Positions 1 to 12,339 are shown, counted from the first letter of the stretch. The stretch: DNA of 64,000 nucleotides from Pomacea canaliculata (GCF_003073045.1 NC_037597.1:24442158-24506157); one strand, 5' to 3'. Notes: generated by a model from the sequence alone, not told the origin. A program made the numbers and translations.

Positions 1-232
1 AGTTATAGTCTCGTAAATGTTGGATAAAAAGGATAATAAAAGTTCATTGAACTAGTCAGACTGAGAAAGGACACAAATCAATCTTTCATTATAGAATAGC
101 GAAAAGCTATCTTAAATGCGATGTTTATCTCAAGGAAAGAATGCTCGAGCATTGATGTTATTATAAAACAGATATTGAGTCTCTTTGAAGATTTTCAGCT
201 CTAGTCTGTTATAAATAATAGAAGTGGTTGTA

Positions 233-238
233 TTTATT
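233..238 (-). promoter_or_regulatory. candidate poly(A) signal of GPCR copy 1
   Basis: The plus strand reads TTTATT here, which is AATAAA on the minus strand, about 75 bases beyond the stop codon of receptor copy 1. The position suits a 3' end signal, but the region is AT-rich, so chance occurrence is possible. Nothing else was recognised in bases 1-311. Confidence 0.4.
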
Positions 239-311
239 CTGATTAATACACGTAAACAAAAGCTGTAAGCTCACTTAATAATGTCTGGTCAGGCTCCAGG
301 GACTTCATGTT

Positions 312-1668
312 TCAGTTATTTATCCTCGTGTCCTTACCAGCTGCTGAGCAAAAGAAAACCGTCTTCATCTCTTGACGAAAGCGGGACGACATGGTGACAT
401 AAACGAAGAAGTTGATAGACGAGTTGAACATATAGATAACCCAAGCCATCATGTGAGTGACCAGAAAGATGTTGCACTGAGATCCATCTGCTCGGAATTC
501 TGGGACAGTGAATCGTGTCAAGGCCAGGGCGACATTGGGGGCTGTACACAGGATGTAGACAGAGGACACCGCCACCAGCATCCTCATCAACACCGCCTGA
601 CCCTTCAAGTACGAGCTGCCACTGCGATGACACATTAGATTAGCTGGCGATGATTGTGTCTAAAAGGTGAAACCCTCTCGGTGAACAAATAAAATAATTT
701 ATTAAAGAACAGTCAATGGAAAGTTTTTTTTCACAAAATATCGGAACATTAGACAACTTTTATCTAGCGAGACTAAAAGCAAAGAAAATGTAAATACTGG
801 CTTATCAACAAAGGTACGTTTTCCTAGCTTATAGCAACATTACCTGCACTTACCTGGCGGTGGATTTCCTCCACGACATTGCTCGGCGGAGCTGAACCAC
901 TGTGATGGTTGTCGTCATGAGGACGACGGTAAAACATAAAAAAGAAATAACAGATAAAACGATATTTTCGATAATCTGAAACATGCCGTGACTACGATAC
1001 AACTCAGTCCTGGTCGTAGAATATATTTTTTCGCCAGAGATGGGATCTGTGACATACGATACCTGTTCTTTGAACGCATACACACCACACAGTCCTTGTG
1101 TCAGTAAGAAGGTGACTAAGAGGATGATGGCCATGGTCTTGGTGCTGATGAGTGTGGCGGCCTTCATGGGGAACATGACACACACGCACCGCTCCACGGC
1201 GATGATCATCGTCAGACACCCGGACAGGTATCCGAAGCCATAAATAAAATTTAACACGTGCGTTATTAAAGTCCATCTCCAGAATAGAGTCTGACCAGGT
1301 AAGGGTATCCCAATGAAACAGTAAGACACGTCTATAAATAGCGCTGTGACGTACATGAGGTCAGTGAAGGCGAGACAGAAGAGACAGAGGTTCATACGAT
1401 CTCGCAGTCCCTGACGATAAAAGATGATCATGCAGATGATGTTAGTGGGTGCTCCGATAAAGAAAAAAGAAGGTATCAGCCCGCATTGTATCGTCCTGTC
1501 GATCTCCGTGAAAGTCTCGATACTCAAAACGCTATCAGGGTGGACCCAACAGTTGTGATCCTGACTCCCACTGGGTATGCTACAATTGGAAACACATTCT
1601 GAGGTAGAGTTATTGCAGCAGATACTGTGTCTGACAGATATATTATCGTACGAAATGAAAGAAATCAA
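312..1668 (-). CDS. class A (rhodopsin-like) GPCR, array copy 1, intact
   Basis: A seven-transmembrane receptor expected to act at the plasma membrane through G proteins; the ligand is unknown. Exon 1 is 854-1668 and exon 2 is 312-621, joined by a GT-AG phase-2 intron of 232 bp (donor AG|GTAAGT, acceptor CGCAG|TGG), giving 374 aa. The extracellular N-terminus has several N-x-S/T sites and cysteines. TM1 carries GAPTN (N1.50), TM2 LAFTDL (D2.50), and TM3 ends in ERC in place of DRY, followed by VCVMFPMKAA. TM4 lacks the usual Trp and TM5 lacks the usual Pro. In exon 2, TM6 has CTAP instead of CWxP, and TM7 has NSSINFFVY instead of NPxxY, followed by an SSRFRQE helix-8 segment. The overall form resembles peptide or chemosensory-like receptor expansions in molluscs. 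The start is the first Met of the open frame; a 5' non-coding exon cannot be excluded. Confidence 0.87.
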
Positions 1669-4172
1669 CGTCCGGAGAAGCCATGATCTACATCGGGTAT
1701 ATTAATGTTCATCTGCTTCTTCGCCTTCATCACAGTTTCTGACAGACACATTAAGAGGTCTGACTCTCATTTAATGCATTTCTGACAGATTTTGTTTGTT
1801 TGCAGCGCTAGGTAAGCTTAGTTATGTCAGTCGTAGCTCACATTCCAAATTAATTGAAGATGTCCACATATCATTTTACAGTAATACCGTATTCAGCACC
1901 GATACTCTGTAATTATACACGAAAGAGAAAAAAATACAAGAGAATGTATTAGAACTCTATTCTTTAGTCATAGTGAACTATTATTGCTTTCTTGGTTCTT
2001 TTTATCCATTATGAGTCAAGCAGTTTATTCCAATGTTCTGGTGTGAGAGCGAGAGAATGTGCAAGTCACAGACTAGGGGTCCTTAAAAATTAATTTCGAA
2101 AATTAAACCGTAACCATTCAAACTATCGAACCATTTCGCATTTTAAAAATGTTCAGATATTAGAACCGATATTTCATCGCAAAACAAAATAATTTGGCAA
2201 AACTAATTTCAGAATAGGTAGGTTGGTTTCTGGAAAACTGCATTTGTGTTTTTTTTTCTCCAGACTAAAATAACACTTGTAAGTAAATATTAACAAGTAG
2301 CTGAAATTCAGAGAACTTATACTTGAATTTGTGTGTGTACTTTTTTACATACAGGCGTCATGGCATGTATATCTGAGTACGTGTAGTCATGGGTGCGTGC
2401 ACGTGTGAATATGTGGTGAAAGAAAAGATTTCTGTGAAGGCAGACCACACCTGCAAGAACATCAAATAAAAAGTTTTCTAATTTATTGAGCTGCTATCTA
2501 CAAGTGACACAGAAACAAAAAAGGTAGCTGAAAGGAAAGATGAAATATAATATCCACTAAAAATCAAACAATTTTAAAATGAGTGCAAATAAAAAAAGAT
2601 ACGAAACGTTTGCGGATAAAGAGAAAGTAAAATATCCTCTGAAAACAAACAGTTTAAAAATGTGTTCAAATTAGACACAAAATACCGAATAAATTTGTGG
2701 ATAAATATACATGAGTAAAGAAAAAATGAAATGTTACTTGCCCTCATGTGTACACTAGACTTCATGTACCTGAAGTTATCGAACTTTACAGTGCTCGGCA
2801 AACAGTATTAGTGTAAAGCAGTTGCCTCCCTTTGCACACTAGGCGCTAGGGATGGCGACCTGAGAGTTGAAGTTTGGGACGGACTGGTCGGACTAGCTCT
2901 TGGGGTTAACCCTGCAATGGTGAGAAAGTTTGTCAAAGGACTGAACAAAGGCTGGTGATGAGGAGCTTTTTTTTTTTTTTTTTTGTTGTTTGTTTTTTTT
3001 TTTTTTTTGCTTCTTTGTTTTGGTTTGGTTTAGGTTTTTTGGTTCTTGTTGTTGTTGTTGTTGTTGTGTGGTTTCTTTTTGGTGGGGGCGGGGCAGAGGC
3101 ATGTCTGAAGTCTAACAAATGTTGCAAACGGAGTCTTAGTTTATAGAAGGCGATAGTGGACAAGCCCGTGGTCTAAAACAAAATTAACTTTGTCACTGAG
3201 TGGAAAACTAAGAAGTAAAGCGAGCGGCACCCGGAATTTTTTTGTTTCTAAAGTCTGAAAATACGGGTTAGCGCGCTGTGGTTACCTTTATACCCCGATT
3301 GTCTCCCCTTGTGACATGACAATTTCTGTGTAAGCTTTTGTACTGACATACACGAGTATCATATCTGTGTAGGTAGTGATATCTTCAAATCGAGTACGCT
3401 CGGAAATTAAACAAGAGAAGCAAAACGAGAGATCAATATCACACACACACACACAAGCACAAGCACGCACGCTGGGGGCGTCCTCCTCTCTAGTCTTGTG
3501 TCAGACGGTAGACATACGCTAACAGCGTTTCCTTCTGTCATGAAACACTGTGTATGATATAAGAAGCTTATTTTACGATACTTCGTAACACATATTTAAT
3601 GTATGCTCGTACATATAGTATTTAACGGCTCTGCATTACATTTTTTGTTATAAATGTGCAAATCCATAATGTTTGTTCGATCTCACGAAATTCGGAAGAC
3701 TACTCATATCAGTTACGGAGAGATCCTAAAATAAAATTTTTTAGTTCGTAGGTTTTGTTCTGGAGTTATACTTACTGTAAGTTTTACTTGATGTGAGATG
3801 TTATCGGTAGCTGCAAACAAAAAGCTCTACTGCGCATAACAAATTATTTCGGGTCTAGCAGACAGGAGAGAGAATAAGAGAGACGGCGCTGCAGCAATGA
3901 TTATCTCCCTTCCACTGTAAACGTTAACATTCGGTCTTGTCCTCCAGCAAACCTAGTGTAGACAGCCTGTCAAATTAAATATAGTCTTAAATGTATATAC
4001 GAGCGGCTAATTAGTAATTAGCTAATTAGTAATTGTAAATATTAGAAAACGACAAATAATTTGAAAAACTACTCGTCAGTAATCACTGATAAATATACCC
4101 AGATCATGTCCAACCCGCTCAACACAAACTCATACAGACACCGCTGTACAGTCATTTGAAGGTTTTCATTTT
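1669..4172. other. spacer between GPCR copies 1 and 2
   Basis: AT-rich DNA with no supported gene. It holds a T-rich and TTG-rich low-complexity stretch (2969-3068) and a short CA run near 3440. Open frames here are short and, at 2.9-3.1 kb, consist of homopolymer-derived residues. Confidence 0.6.
2969..3068. repeat. low-complexity T-rich / (TTG)n tract
   Basis: Two poly-T runs are followed by T-rich sequence and a TTG repeat. Translation on either strand gives F/V- or K/Q/T-rich strings typical of low-complexity DNA. Confidence 0.8.
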
Positions 4173-5767
4173 TTAACTTTTTTCAGTTATGCTTGACTTA
4201 ATTTCTTTGCCAGCTGTTGAGCAAAGGAAAAGTGTCTTCATCTCCTGACGAAAGCGAGACGACATGGTGATGTAGACGAAGAAGTTGATGGAGGAGTTAA
4301 TCATATAGATAACCCAAGCCATCATGTGAGTGACCAGAAAGACGTTGCACTGAGATCCATCTGCTCGGAATTCTGGGACAGTGAATCGTGTCAAGGCCAG
4401 GGCAACACTAGGGGCGGTGCACAGGATGTAGATAGAGGAGACTGCCACCAGCATCCTCATCAGCACCGCCTGACCTTTCAGATTGGAACTGCCACTGTCA
4501 TGACAGAGTAGAGGAATCGATTAGTGGGAGAATGTGTGCGTGTGAGAGAGAGAGAGAACGTAAAGAATAACAACTCCTTCCGACAGATAAACTTTTCTGT
4601 TGTTGACTGCAAACTTCTTTTTTTCAGTCAAACATTTTCAAATAAATAAATAAACGCTAAAATGCAATGTGTGTTTTTGTGTTCCTCTTCCCTTGTTTCT
4701 CATCACCTTGTTTCTTATTTCAGTAACACGACTTTTGTAAAACATTAAAACCTTTGTTGGCCAGTGTTATTACCCTTCAGCTGCTTCTTCTTTCTTAAGG
4801 AAAGATGAAAAGATGTAAAATTGCTAGCTCACCTACCTGGCGGTGGATTTCCTCCAAGACATAGCACGTCGAAGCTGGACAACTGTGATGATTGTTGTTA
4901 TTGAAACAACGGTGAAACAGGTGAAACGATAAAGCAGATAAAACAATGTTCTCAATCAATCTGAATACCTCGTGACTCAGAAAAAGCTCAGTGTTTATCA
5001 TGATAAAAATTATTTCTCCACTCACTGGATTTGTCACATGTGACACCTGCTCTTTAACAGCATATATACTACACAGGCCGAAGTTAATTAAGAAGGTGAG
5101 AGCGAGGATGATGGCCATGGTCTTGGTGCTGATGAGGTTGGCGGCCTTCATGGGGAACATGACACACACGCACCTCTCCACTGCGATGATCATCGTCAGA
5201 CACCCTGACAGGTATGCAAATCCGTAAATAAAAATAAGTGCATGGGTTAGTAAAGTCCATCTCCAGAACAGAATCTGACTAGGCAAGACTATGCCAATAA
5301 AGCAATAAGAGACATTTATGAACAGAGCTGTGACGTACAGGAAGTCGACGAAGGAGACAGAAGAGACAAAGGTTCATCCGATCTCTTAGTCCTTGACGAA
5401 AGAAGATGATCATGCTGACGATGTTACTGGGTGCTCCGATAAAGAAAAAAGAAGGTATCAGCCCGCATTGTATCGTCTTGTCCATTTTCATGAAGATGTC
5501 CATACTCAGAACACTATCAGGGTGGACCAAGCAGTTTCCCTCCTGTTTGTCATGACCCGCAGTAGATATTCCACTGTTTACACTGATGTCAGAGGTAAGG
5601 TTACATTCACTAAAGCAGGCATTGTGTCCAACAGATAAAAATAAATCGAAAATTATTTCAGAATTGTTTAGAGGGTTATAGTCTAGTGGACCACGATTTA
5701 TATCAGATTGCGACATGTTTGAAGCAAACCTCAACCGAGGGTTAACATTGAAGTTAAGGACTGACAA
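4173..5767 (-). pseudogene. class A GPCR, array copy 2, two frameshifts
   Basis: Exon 1 (4837-5767) and exon 2 (4173-4494) align throughout with copy 1, and both splice sites are preserved (donor CAG|GTAGGT, acceptor GACAG|TGG). Exon 1 is broken twice. A 2-bp loss near 5354 lies in the TM2 segment, where other copies read AAGGCGAGACAG on the plus strand and this one lacks CG. A 1-bp gain lies near 4925-4935 in TM5. The net length change agrees with an exon 1 of 931 nt instead of a length giving remainder 2 modulo 3. Exon 2 is fully open, with CTAP in TM6 and NSSINFFVY in TM7, and looks recently functional. It is either a young pseudogene, or the lesions are assembly errors. Confidence 0.75.
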
Positions 5768-6226
5768 GATTTTATGTTCATCGCATCGCGTTGTATAACA
5801 ACAAGCAATTAATCACATGAAAGTTAAGTTCATCACAGTACCTCTCTACAAAGCGATATTTGAGTGGTACAACTGACACTACAATACTACAAGCACGCGT
5901 GTCAAGAAAAAATATCAAGACCACATGTCGGCCACGGATTTTTCGTTTGCCTGTGAACACTCGTCCTCCTTTTATCCACTTTCTCGACCAGAAATACTGA
6001 GAGAAAAAAACCAATAGAATTAAACTATCTTGTGGTTTATTGATTGTAAAAACAGCCGCCAATAATCGGAGTAAACAGCTCGAAAAGAATTCTTAAGGCG
6101 GGACTGAGTTTCAAGTCGACAACATTTAATCATATCTTTATTTCTCAAAGCAAAGAGAGATAAAAATTTGAGCAAACATGTGTAACCCTCTTTTAAATCT
6201 TTGAATATCTGAACTTTCTTTATCGC

Positions 6227-6228
<2 letters not shown>

Positions 6229-6314
<86 letters not shown>
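6229..6314. repeat. (TG)43 dinucleotide microsatellite
   Basis: 86 uninterrupted bases of TG. Histidine/threonine-rich open frames over it are artefacts of the repeat. Confidence 0.97.
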
Positions 6315-6318
<4 letters not shown>

Positions 6319-7059
6319 GCTAAATAAAAATGAGAATGAATGTGTGTGTGTGCGTGCGTGAAAGTCAACGTGTATGTAGTTGCGGAGATAGGGTGTATGT
6401 GCGTGCGTGTGTGTGTGTTGAAATATATTTGACAAAAATAAGATATATATATATAGGTGTGGCACTATTTTAACCTACCGGAACACGTAAATTAAATTAA
6501 TTTTTCTTCCATTTACTAACACTGTGTCTACATTTTAAGGTGAAGGATACAAAATGTCAACGTGAGACCGAGGCACCCAGCCACCCGCAAGGAGACCCAA
6601 ACTCACGAGTACACACTTTGAGAAATTTCGAGAACAATTGTCATACAACATGTGCAAATAAGATAAAAGGCATGAAAACAGTTTGCAGATAAATATGCGT
6701 GCATGTAAAAATATCCTGGTGTGACGGCACTTGCACCCGTTCATACACGACATTGTTTGTATATCTGTATATATGAAGGTATCGACATCATGCTCTGCAA
6801 ACCTTAATGGACTTTCCCTGCATTGTGTCCTTGTGTGTGTGGGTGGGTGAGAGTGTGGGTGGCAGGGTGGTCAGAATGTTAAATGTTGTGAGTGGAGCCA
6901 GATAGTGAAGTCCGTGGTGTGGGAATACTTCTTTGACCGCCTCTTCATTTTGGTAAGTTCTCTCTCTCTCTGGGGCCCCAGTGCAGGGAAATCATTATCA
7001 TTAAATGGCGGAGAATTTATTGTTCAAGCGTGCCTGATAAGAATGACAGTTGTTAGAAG

Positions 7060-8302
7060 ATGTTAACCCAATACTCTAAGCGTCTTCAAGCCTTCAAGCT
7101 CTTCTCTAAGGAAGACTACCTTGATATGAAGGTCAGTAGCGAATGACAGAGAGGTTGAGCTCACTAAGTGACCTGGACTGACCTTAATTTCTGTGTGTAT
7201 TATTTCTGTTCATAATTACAAAAAAAAAAATAGGTAATATTTTTTACTAAGTGTTCTCATCTCCCTCCCTTTCCTTGTTATGTTATCCAAGCTGTAAGAA
7301 TTTAGGAAGCCATTCAATAGTTCATAAAGTACACTGCATTACGCAGATTATTGAACCTATTAGGCTGTCTCCACGCTGAGCACTAGTTTTCTAACCACTT
7401 TGTTACTCATAGGAATAATATTTTAATAGCTTACTTTTTAAATTTTATGCACGATAATTAACCAGCAGTTTGCAACTCTTTAATTAAGTCCTGTGAGCTG
7501 CATTGTTGGTTGGGTGACATCTATCATGGATGCCATCAATGGTCTTTGCTAACTAGCGCCAAGATGGCTGAGGACGGGTATTTTAGCTAAAACTATAATT
7601 AATTTTTACAGAAACTTCTGGTAGGCAAATCACGAATAGTCGACATAGGAAAAGGTATGTCCAGTAGTTCGCGTTCTCCAACCACCATTTGACAGTTGTT
7701 TCGAAAAACAATTTCGACGATAACGAGTATTGAGATTGTTACATTGTGTAAAAAGTTCGTATTGTGTATACTTGTTATTAGAACTTGTGATAATTTTCAA
7801 CTATTCTTCTTTCTTATATGGGATTTATTGAAATACATCGATCACATGACATATGACGTAGAACAGAAGAATCGTGATTTTTGTTTGTTTGTACTTTTAT
7901 TGCATGGGCGTATTGCTGTGGTAAGATTTCGTGTTTTCGATTAGTTCTACCGTAAACCATTAGCGTAAACATAACTTTGACTAACCCCACCCCCTCTATC
8001 TCCCTCTGTGTGTGTGTGTATACAGAGAAAGAGAGAAACAGGATGCATCAATACACTGACTATAGTTGGATTGATGATCGGGGTTATTTGACAAAGTACT
8101 TTAACTAGTCATTTACTCTCTTTTTAAAACCCCTGAAGATATATATATATGACAAACACTGAAGTCCCGCTGCTATTATTGCTTTATGCTTCCCTAGCAG
8201 ACGATCCCCAGGTACGGAGGTATGAAGTATGCCATCGAAGTGATAGACAAACAGCAGCACGAGGAGGAGATTGTTTACAAGATCGCTGGCGCCAGAGGTT
8301 AG
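7060..8302 (+). CDS. possible small two-exon gene, unrecognised (57 aa)
   Basis: An ATG at 7060, preceded in frame by a TAG, opens 24 codons (ends in KEDYLDMK) up to a possible donor AAG|GTCAGT at 7131/7132. At 8201 a good acceptor (CTTCCCTAGCAG) opens 33 further codons in the same phase (0), containing RYGGMKYAIEV and HEEEIVYKIAG, before TAG at 8300-8302. Both pieces have a protein-like, charged composition unlike the surrounding AT-rich spacer. No family was recognised. It is on the opposite strand to the receptors. It could be a processed remnant or coincidence; the donor is not a strong consensus. Confidence 0.28.
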
Positions 8303-8914
8303 CAGAGAACTTCACGGTCCACAGAGTCTATTGCGTCACCATCGCCACTAGAGCCTGGACATGCGGGGTCACGTGATGCAAATACACTGTGCGCCGGTCT
8401 ACGTCATGTCATGCTACGTCATGAGGCCGACTTCGCACAAAGGTCAAAAGTCAGGATATCGTTCTTAAATAAGGTCTAATTAACATTTTTTGTCCTTAAA
8501 AAGTGAAACCAGTAATTAATTACTTCCCACTAGGCCTTTACTGAGTGAAGAATGTATTTACATATAATCACAGATAACTCACTAGTCGATCGTTGTCTTA
8601 ATATTGAAATAATGAATATTTCTCGAAAGGATTCTTTGACAATGTAGAAAATGTAAAACTTATGTTTTACGCAAAATTTTTAAGTTAATTGAGATAAAAT
8701 CTTAGTTAACAAAACTGCCTGACAGATTTTCTGTCCGACAAAGTTTTAGTTCTTCCTGAATGTGGAAATCAAAGGGTTGCTGTTTTTAGTCTTCTTTACA
8801 AACACCTCCCATGAATTAAGCAATTCTTACACCAGCATAAATTATCAAGCGCTTCATATTATAAAATAGTTTAAAATTTAAGCTATAATTTAAATTATTT
8901 TTCCTACACTAATT

Positions 8915-10172
8915 TTATGTTAATTCTGAGATTGCCTGAGGTTCTTTGTGGTCCATGCTGCTGGGTGTGACTAGAAGAGACCTCGACACCATGCGAGTCT
9001 TTGCATGGAGACACATGAGGCTCAGGTGACGACGAAAACGAGACGACATGACGAGGTAGACGAAGAAGTTGATGGACGAGTGAAGCATCACGGTAACAAA
9101 GCCGATGAGATGTGTGGCAAAGAAGATGCTGCAGTAGCCACCGTCCGTGCGGAATTCTGGGACAGTGAATCGTGTCAACGCCAAGGCCACGTTAGGAGCC
9201 GTGCAGAGGATGTAGATGCAGGACACCACCACCAGCATCCGTATCAACATTGCTTGACCTTTTAGATATGAACTGTCAGCATAGCAGACAGAGAAACTAT
9301 TAAGAAATGATTCAGTTTTTAATGGAGGTATTTCTTCTATTACATAATTAGTCTTTCTTAACGTTTTTTTTTTACTATTCAGAAGACGCAAGCCAAACGA
9401 TGTTCATACCTGTGTACCTACCTTGCTGTATACTTCCTCCAGCTCAAAGCACTGTGCAGTCTGACAACTGTTATCGCCGTGGCTACGAACACAGCAGTAG
9501 AAGTAAACAAGGAGATAATTGGTAAAACTATGTTTTCGATCACTTTAAAAATGTTTTGGCTCAGGTAGAGCTCTGTAACAACTAGAACTGAAGGTATTTG
9601 CCTGTTGCGGAGTCTAACACAGTCAATATCTTCTCCTTCAGGGCGTACACACCACACAAGACCTGTGTCAGGACCATCGCCGTTACCAAGACAACCGCCA
9701 TTGTCTTAGTTTGGATGAAAGTTGTCATGTGCAGGGGAAACATCACACACACGCATCTTTCAGTTGCGATTATCATTGACAGACAGCTGGAGGAATACGA
9801 GAACCCATTCACGAAATTTAAGGAATATTTGACGAAAATGCGCCCTAAATAGTTCTTATGATCTGGAAAAACAATTCCTATTACACAGCTAGAATACATA
9901 ATAAATAGAGCTGTGACGTACATGAGGTCAGTGAAGGCGAGACAGAAGAGACAGAGATTCATCCGATCTCGCAGTCCTTGACGATAGAAGACGATCATGC
10001 TGAGGATGTTGGCCGGGGTTCCGATGAGGAAGAGAGAAGGTATAAAGCCACACTGCAGTGTGTCCCCCACCCGTTGCAGGACCTGCAGACGCCTGATGCT
10101 GTCAGAGCAGACATTTATTTCAAGTGTCGGACTTTCATATTGTGTAGTTATGTTTGAACTATTGAAATTCAT
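8915..10172 (-). pseudogene. class A GPCR, array copy 3, single 1-bp frameshift
   Basis: Exon 1 is 9422-10172 (donor AAG|GTAGGT) and exon 2 is 8915-9272 (acceptor GACAG|TTC), with the shortest intron of the array (149 bp). Exon 1 is 751 nt, one base short of the phase-2 length found in intact copies. Alignment with copy 4 places the 1-bp loss near 9590, in the second extracellular loop just after the ATGKYL motif, causing an early TAG. Apart from this lesion every landmark is present: GTPAN in TM1, LAFTDL in TM2, TERC in TM3, ENIVLP in TM5, CTAP in TM6 and HSSINFFVY in TM7. The C-terminal tail is about 15-25 residues longer than in neighbours and rich in Ser/Thr. It may be functional if the missing base is a sequencing error. 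Confidence 0.75.
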
Positions 10173-10285
10173 CGTTTCTGGGATTGCAGCAAGGCAGGCT
10201 GAAGATGGTGATGGTTGGTTGACCAGGTTACACGAAGCAGAACGGAGACGCCATCAGCTGACCGTAACCCAGTTCTCTCCCTTCG

Positions 10286-10318
10286 CTCTCTATTTATATC
10301 CGCTTATGAAGGGAGGAG
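10286..10318 (-). promoter_or_regulatory. candidate core promoter of GPCR copy 3
   Basis: On the minus strand the order is a C-rich CCCCTCCTCCC box, then GATATAAATAG (TATA-type), then GAGAG, about 120 bases before the ATG. The same arrangement occurs before copy 4 at nearly the same distance, although most other flanking sequence has diverged. Confidence 0.45.
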
Positions 10319-10681
10319 GGGGGATAATAGCATGGAAGGAACAGGTAATGATCTAAGACAAGTCATTAGAGAAGCAGTTATATTATTATTTTTTGTAATC
10401 GTTATTAGACCTAAAAATAAGAAAGTTCTTTTGTTCTTTAGTTTTTTTTAAAAAGGTTTTGAAGTTTTCAAATTTGTTAATGAGACTTAATATTCCAATG
10501 TTACTTTCCAGACACACGAGACCAATTATTATAATTTTTTTTAAATTTTCATGGTCTTAAAAATATAAATCGAAATAAATGTTAGAAATAAAAAATATAT
10601 AACTTTACTATTTAGCGTGTTTATTTTTTGTGCTGTAGTGAACCAAAAAAGAATTTCGTTGGATATTGTTTAGCAACTCTA

Positions 10682-10691
10682 CTGGGTGTGG
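10682..10691 (-). promoter_or_regulatory. shared CACCC-type motif upstream of copy 3
   Basis: CTGGGTGTGG on the plus strand (CCACACCCAG in gene sense), 510 bases before the ATG. The same decamer, with at most one change, stands upstream of copies 4, 5, 6 and 7. CACCC sequences are classic KLF/SP-type sites; use here is inferred. Confidence 0.35.
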
Positions 10692-10699
10692 CACCGCGG

Positions 10700-12339
10700 A
10701 ATCAAAATAGGTAAATAAAATATTGATAAACATGTGCAGAAACAAACTTAGAGACAAGAAGAAGATAACTAGTTTCCTTGCACAGCACACATAAGCAACG
10801 AACATCCTTAGCAGGCAGGAAAACAAATAAAATCAAAGAGTATATTTATTTGTAACAAAACACTTTAACATCTAGAAAGATTGTAAAACGTTATTCCATT
10901 TTTGTTAGTTTTCATCAGTATCAAAATCCACATCAGTCAATACTGTAAAATTATCCTTGTACGAAATATGAGGATACAAATGTGTGCAGTGTTTTGTCGG
11001 TATTTATAATGCACAGAGGATTGTCATTCTCCATCATTCATTATTGTTTGTAGCTTCATCATTGGATACACAGTTTGAACTTAACATCGAATGTTTGGTG
11101 ATAGTGAAACCTAAAATTAATACATCTACTTTGTTTCATACAGAAATCAGATAACTGCCTAGCATCTCTCAGATAAACTTCAAACAATAATTAGTAAAAG
11201 TGATTTCCTTTTGAGGATTGAGACATGCCATCATCACACTTGACAGACCTGCTACAGAGTTGTGGAAGCCAATGGTAAAGCAAAATGTTAAACTCATTTT
11301 ACTGTATTTTTCTTAGTTTGACAGACTTCCACTAAAACTACAGCATACATGCTAATCCAATGAAAAATTTGATCATCTGCATGCAAATATAGACATCTCA
11401 GTATGTTTTCATTTCATTTCGACAACTTAATATCATATCAAATTCTTACAGTGACACACCAATTTTCTTGCAAATTTCTCTTTCTTTTCCTGTAAATATC
11501 TCCAGTAGCTGGTGAAGTCCTGCCTGTCTCATCAGTACTGTTTTTTTAATATTATTTGTCATATCTAATAAATCAAAGAAGCACAATTGACTATATAAAA
11601 GCAGTCTTTTATTAGTCTGAAATGTGTACTACTGTGTGTAAATACCCAGTATTAAGCATTTACACTTGACTAGCAAGAAACAATATTCTTTACACAGATG
11701 ATTAATTAACCGAACCGGCCAGTTGCACTGAAAAATGTCTTGTTATCTGGCGAATAGATCACATTAGAGAGCAGTGCACATATGTCAGAGAAGAAATACC
11801 CGTATATCCTCATCATTACCACCACCACCACCACCACCACATTCATCGTAAGAAGAAAAGCGAAGCAGGGACAAATTTAATATCAGTATGTCAGCACCCA
11901 ACATTTCGTGCAGCCAACATGCGACACCAGCTGTGGGTGGAGACTTAAATTTAGTCATTTTAATCACCCCCAAGCTTAACCGATTTTTTAAAAAACAACT
12001 TTTTCTATTACCTGTCAACTAAAGGCAGTTCATAAACTCACAGCTCCATGCCTCATTCCCCTCTGTTTAATGGGATTTATCCGATACCTGTCTTCAACCA
12101 CATAATCCGAAACAAACTTGAATTACCGAAAACAGTTGTCTATCGTCTGTCGCAACTAATACCGGGTAATTCTATGCTAACTACTCCATCCACTCCATAA
12201 GATACAAAGCATCAAAGAACTTGCAGGTTATTTGAAACTTCCTCACACAAGTCACAGATCAGACTACTCTTAGTCTATTTTACTGATTAAAATTTAGTAA
12301 TTAAAATTATACTTAAGAAAGCTCCACGACAGCAAGAAT
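10700..12339. other. spacer upstream of copy 3, no gene seen
   Basis: AT-rich DNA with a short CCA repeat at about 11819-11840. No coding signal, RNA gene or clear mobile element was recognised. Confidence 0.5.

Larger units (their letters stand above)
5768..8914. other. spacer between GPCR copies 2 and 3
   Basis: AT-rich spacer with a long GT microsatellite (6229-6314), GT/GTGC-rich flanks to about 6420, a GGGTG-rich patch near 6840, and a possible small two-exon gene on the plus strand (7060-8302). Nothing else was supported. Confidence 0.55.

Noticed and set aside
372..638. Plus-strand open frames opposite receptor exons (also at 1040, 4326, 4991, 9005, 9598, 14446, 15045, 21078, 32079)
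   Set aside because: Antisense shadows of the receptor exons; the similarity between them follows from the homology of the sense genes.
1004..1276. Second minus-strand frame rich in His/Arg within receptor exon 1 (also 21081, 27260)
   Set aside because: Out-of-frame overlap of the TM3-TM4 coding segment; recurs only because that DNA is conserved among copies.
6138..6465. His/Thr-repeat proteins at the TG microsatellite
   Set aside because: Pure translation of a dinucleotide repeat.
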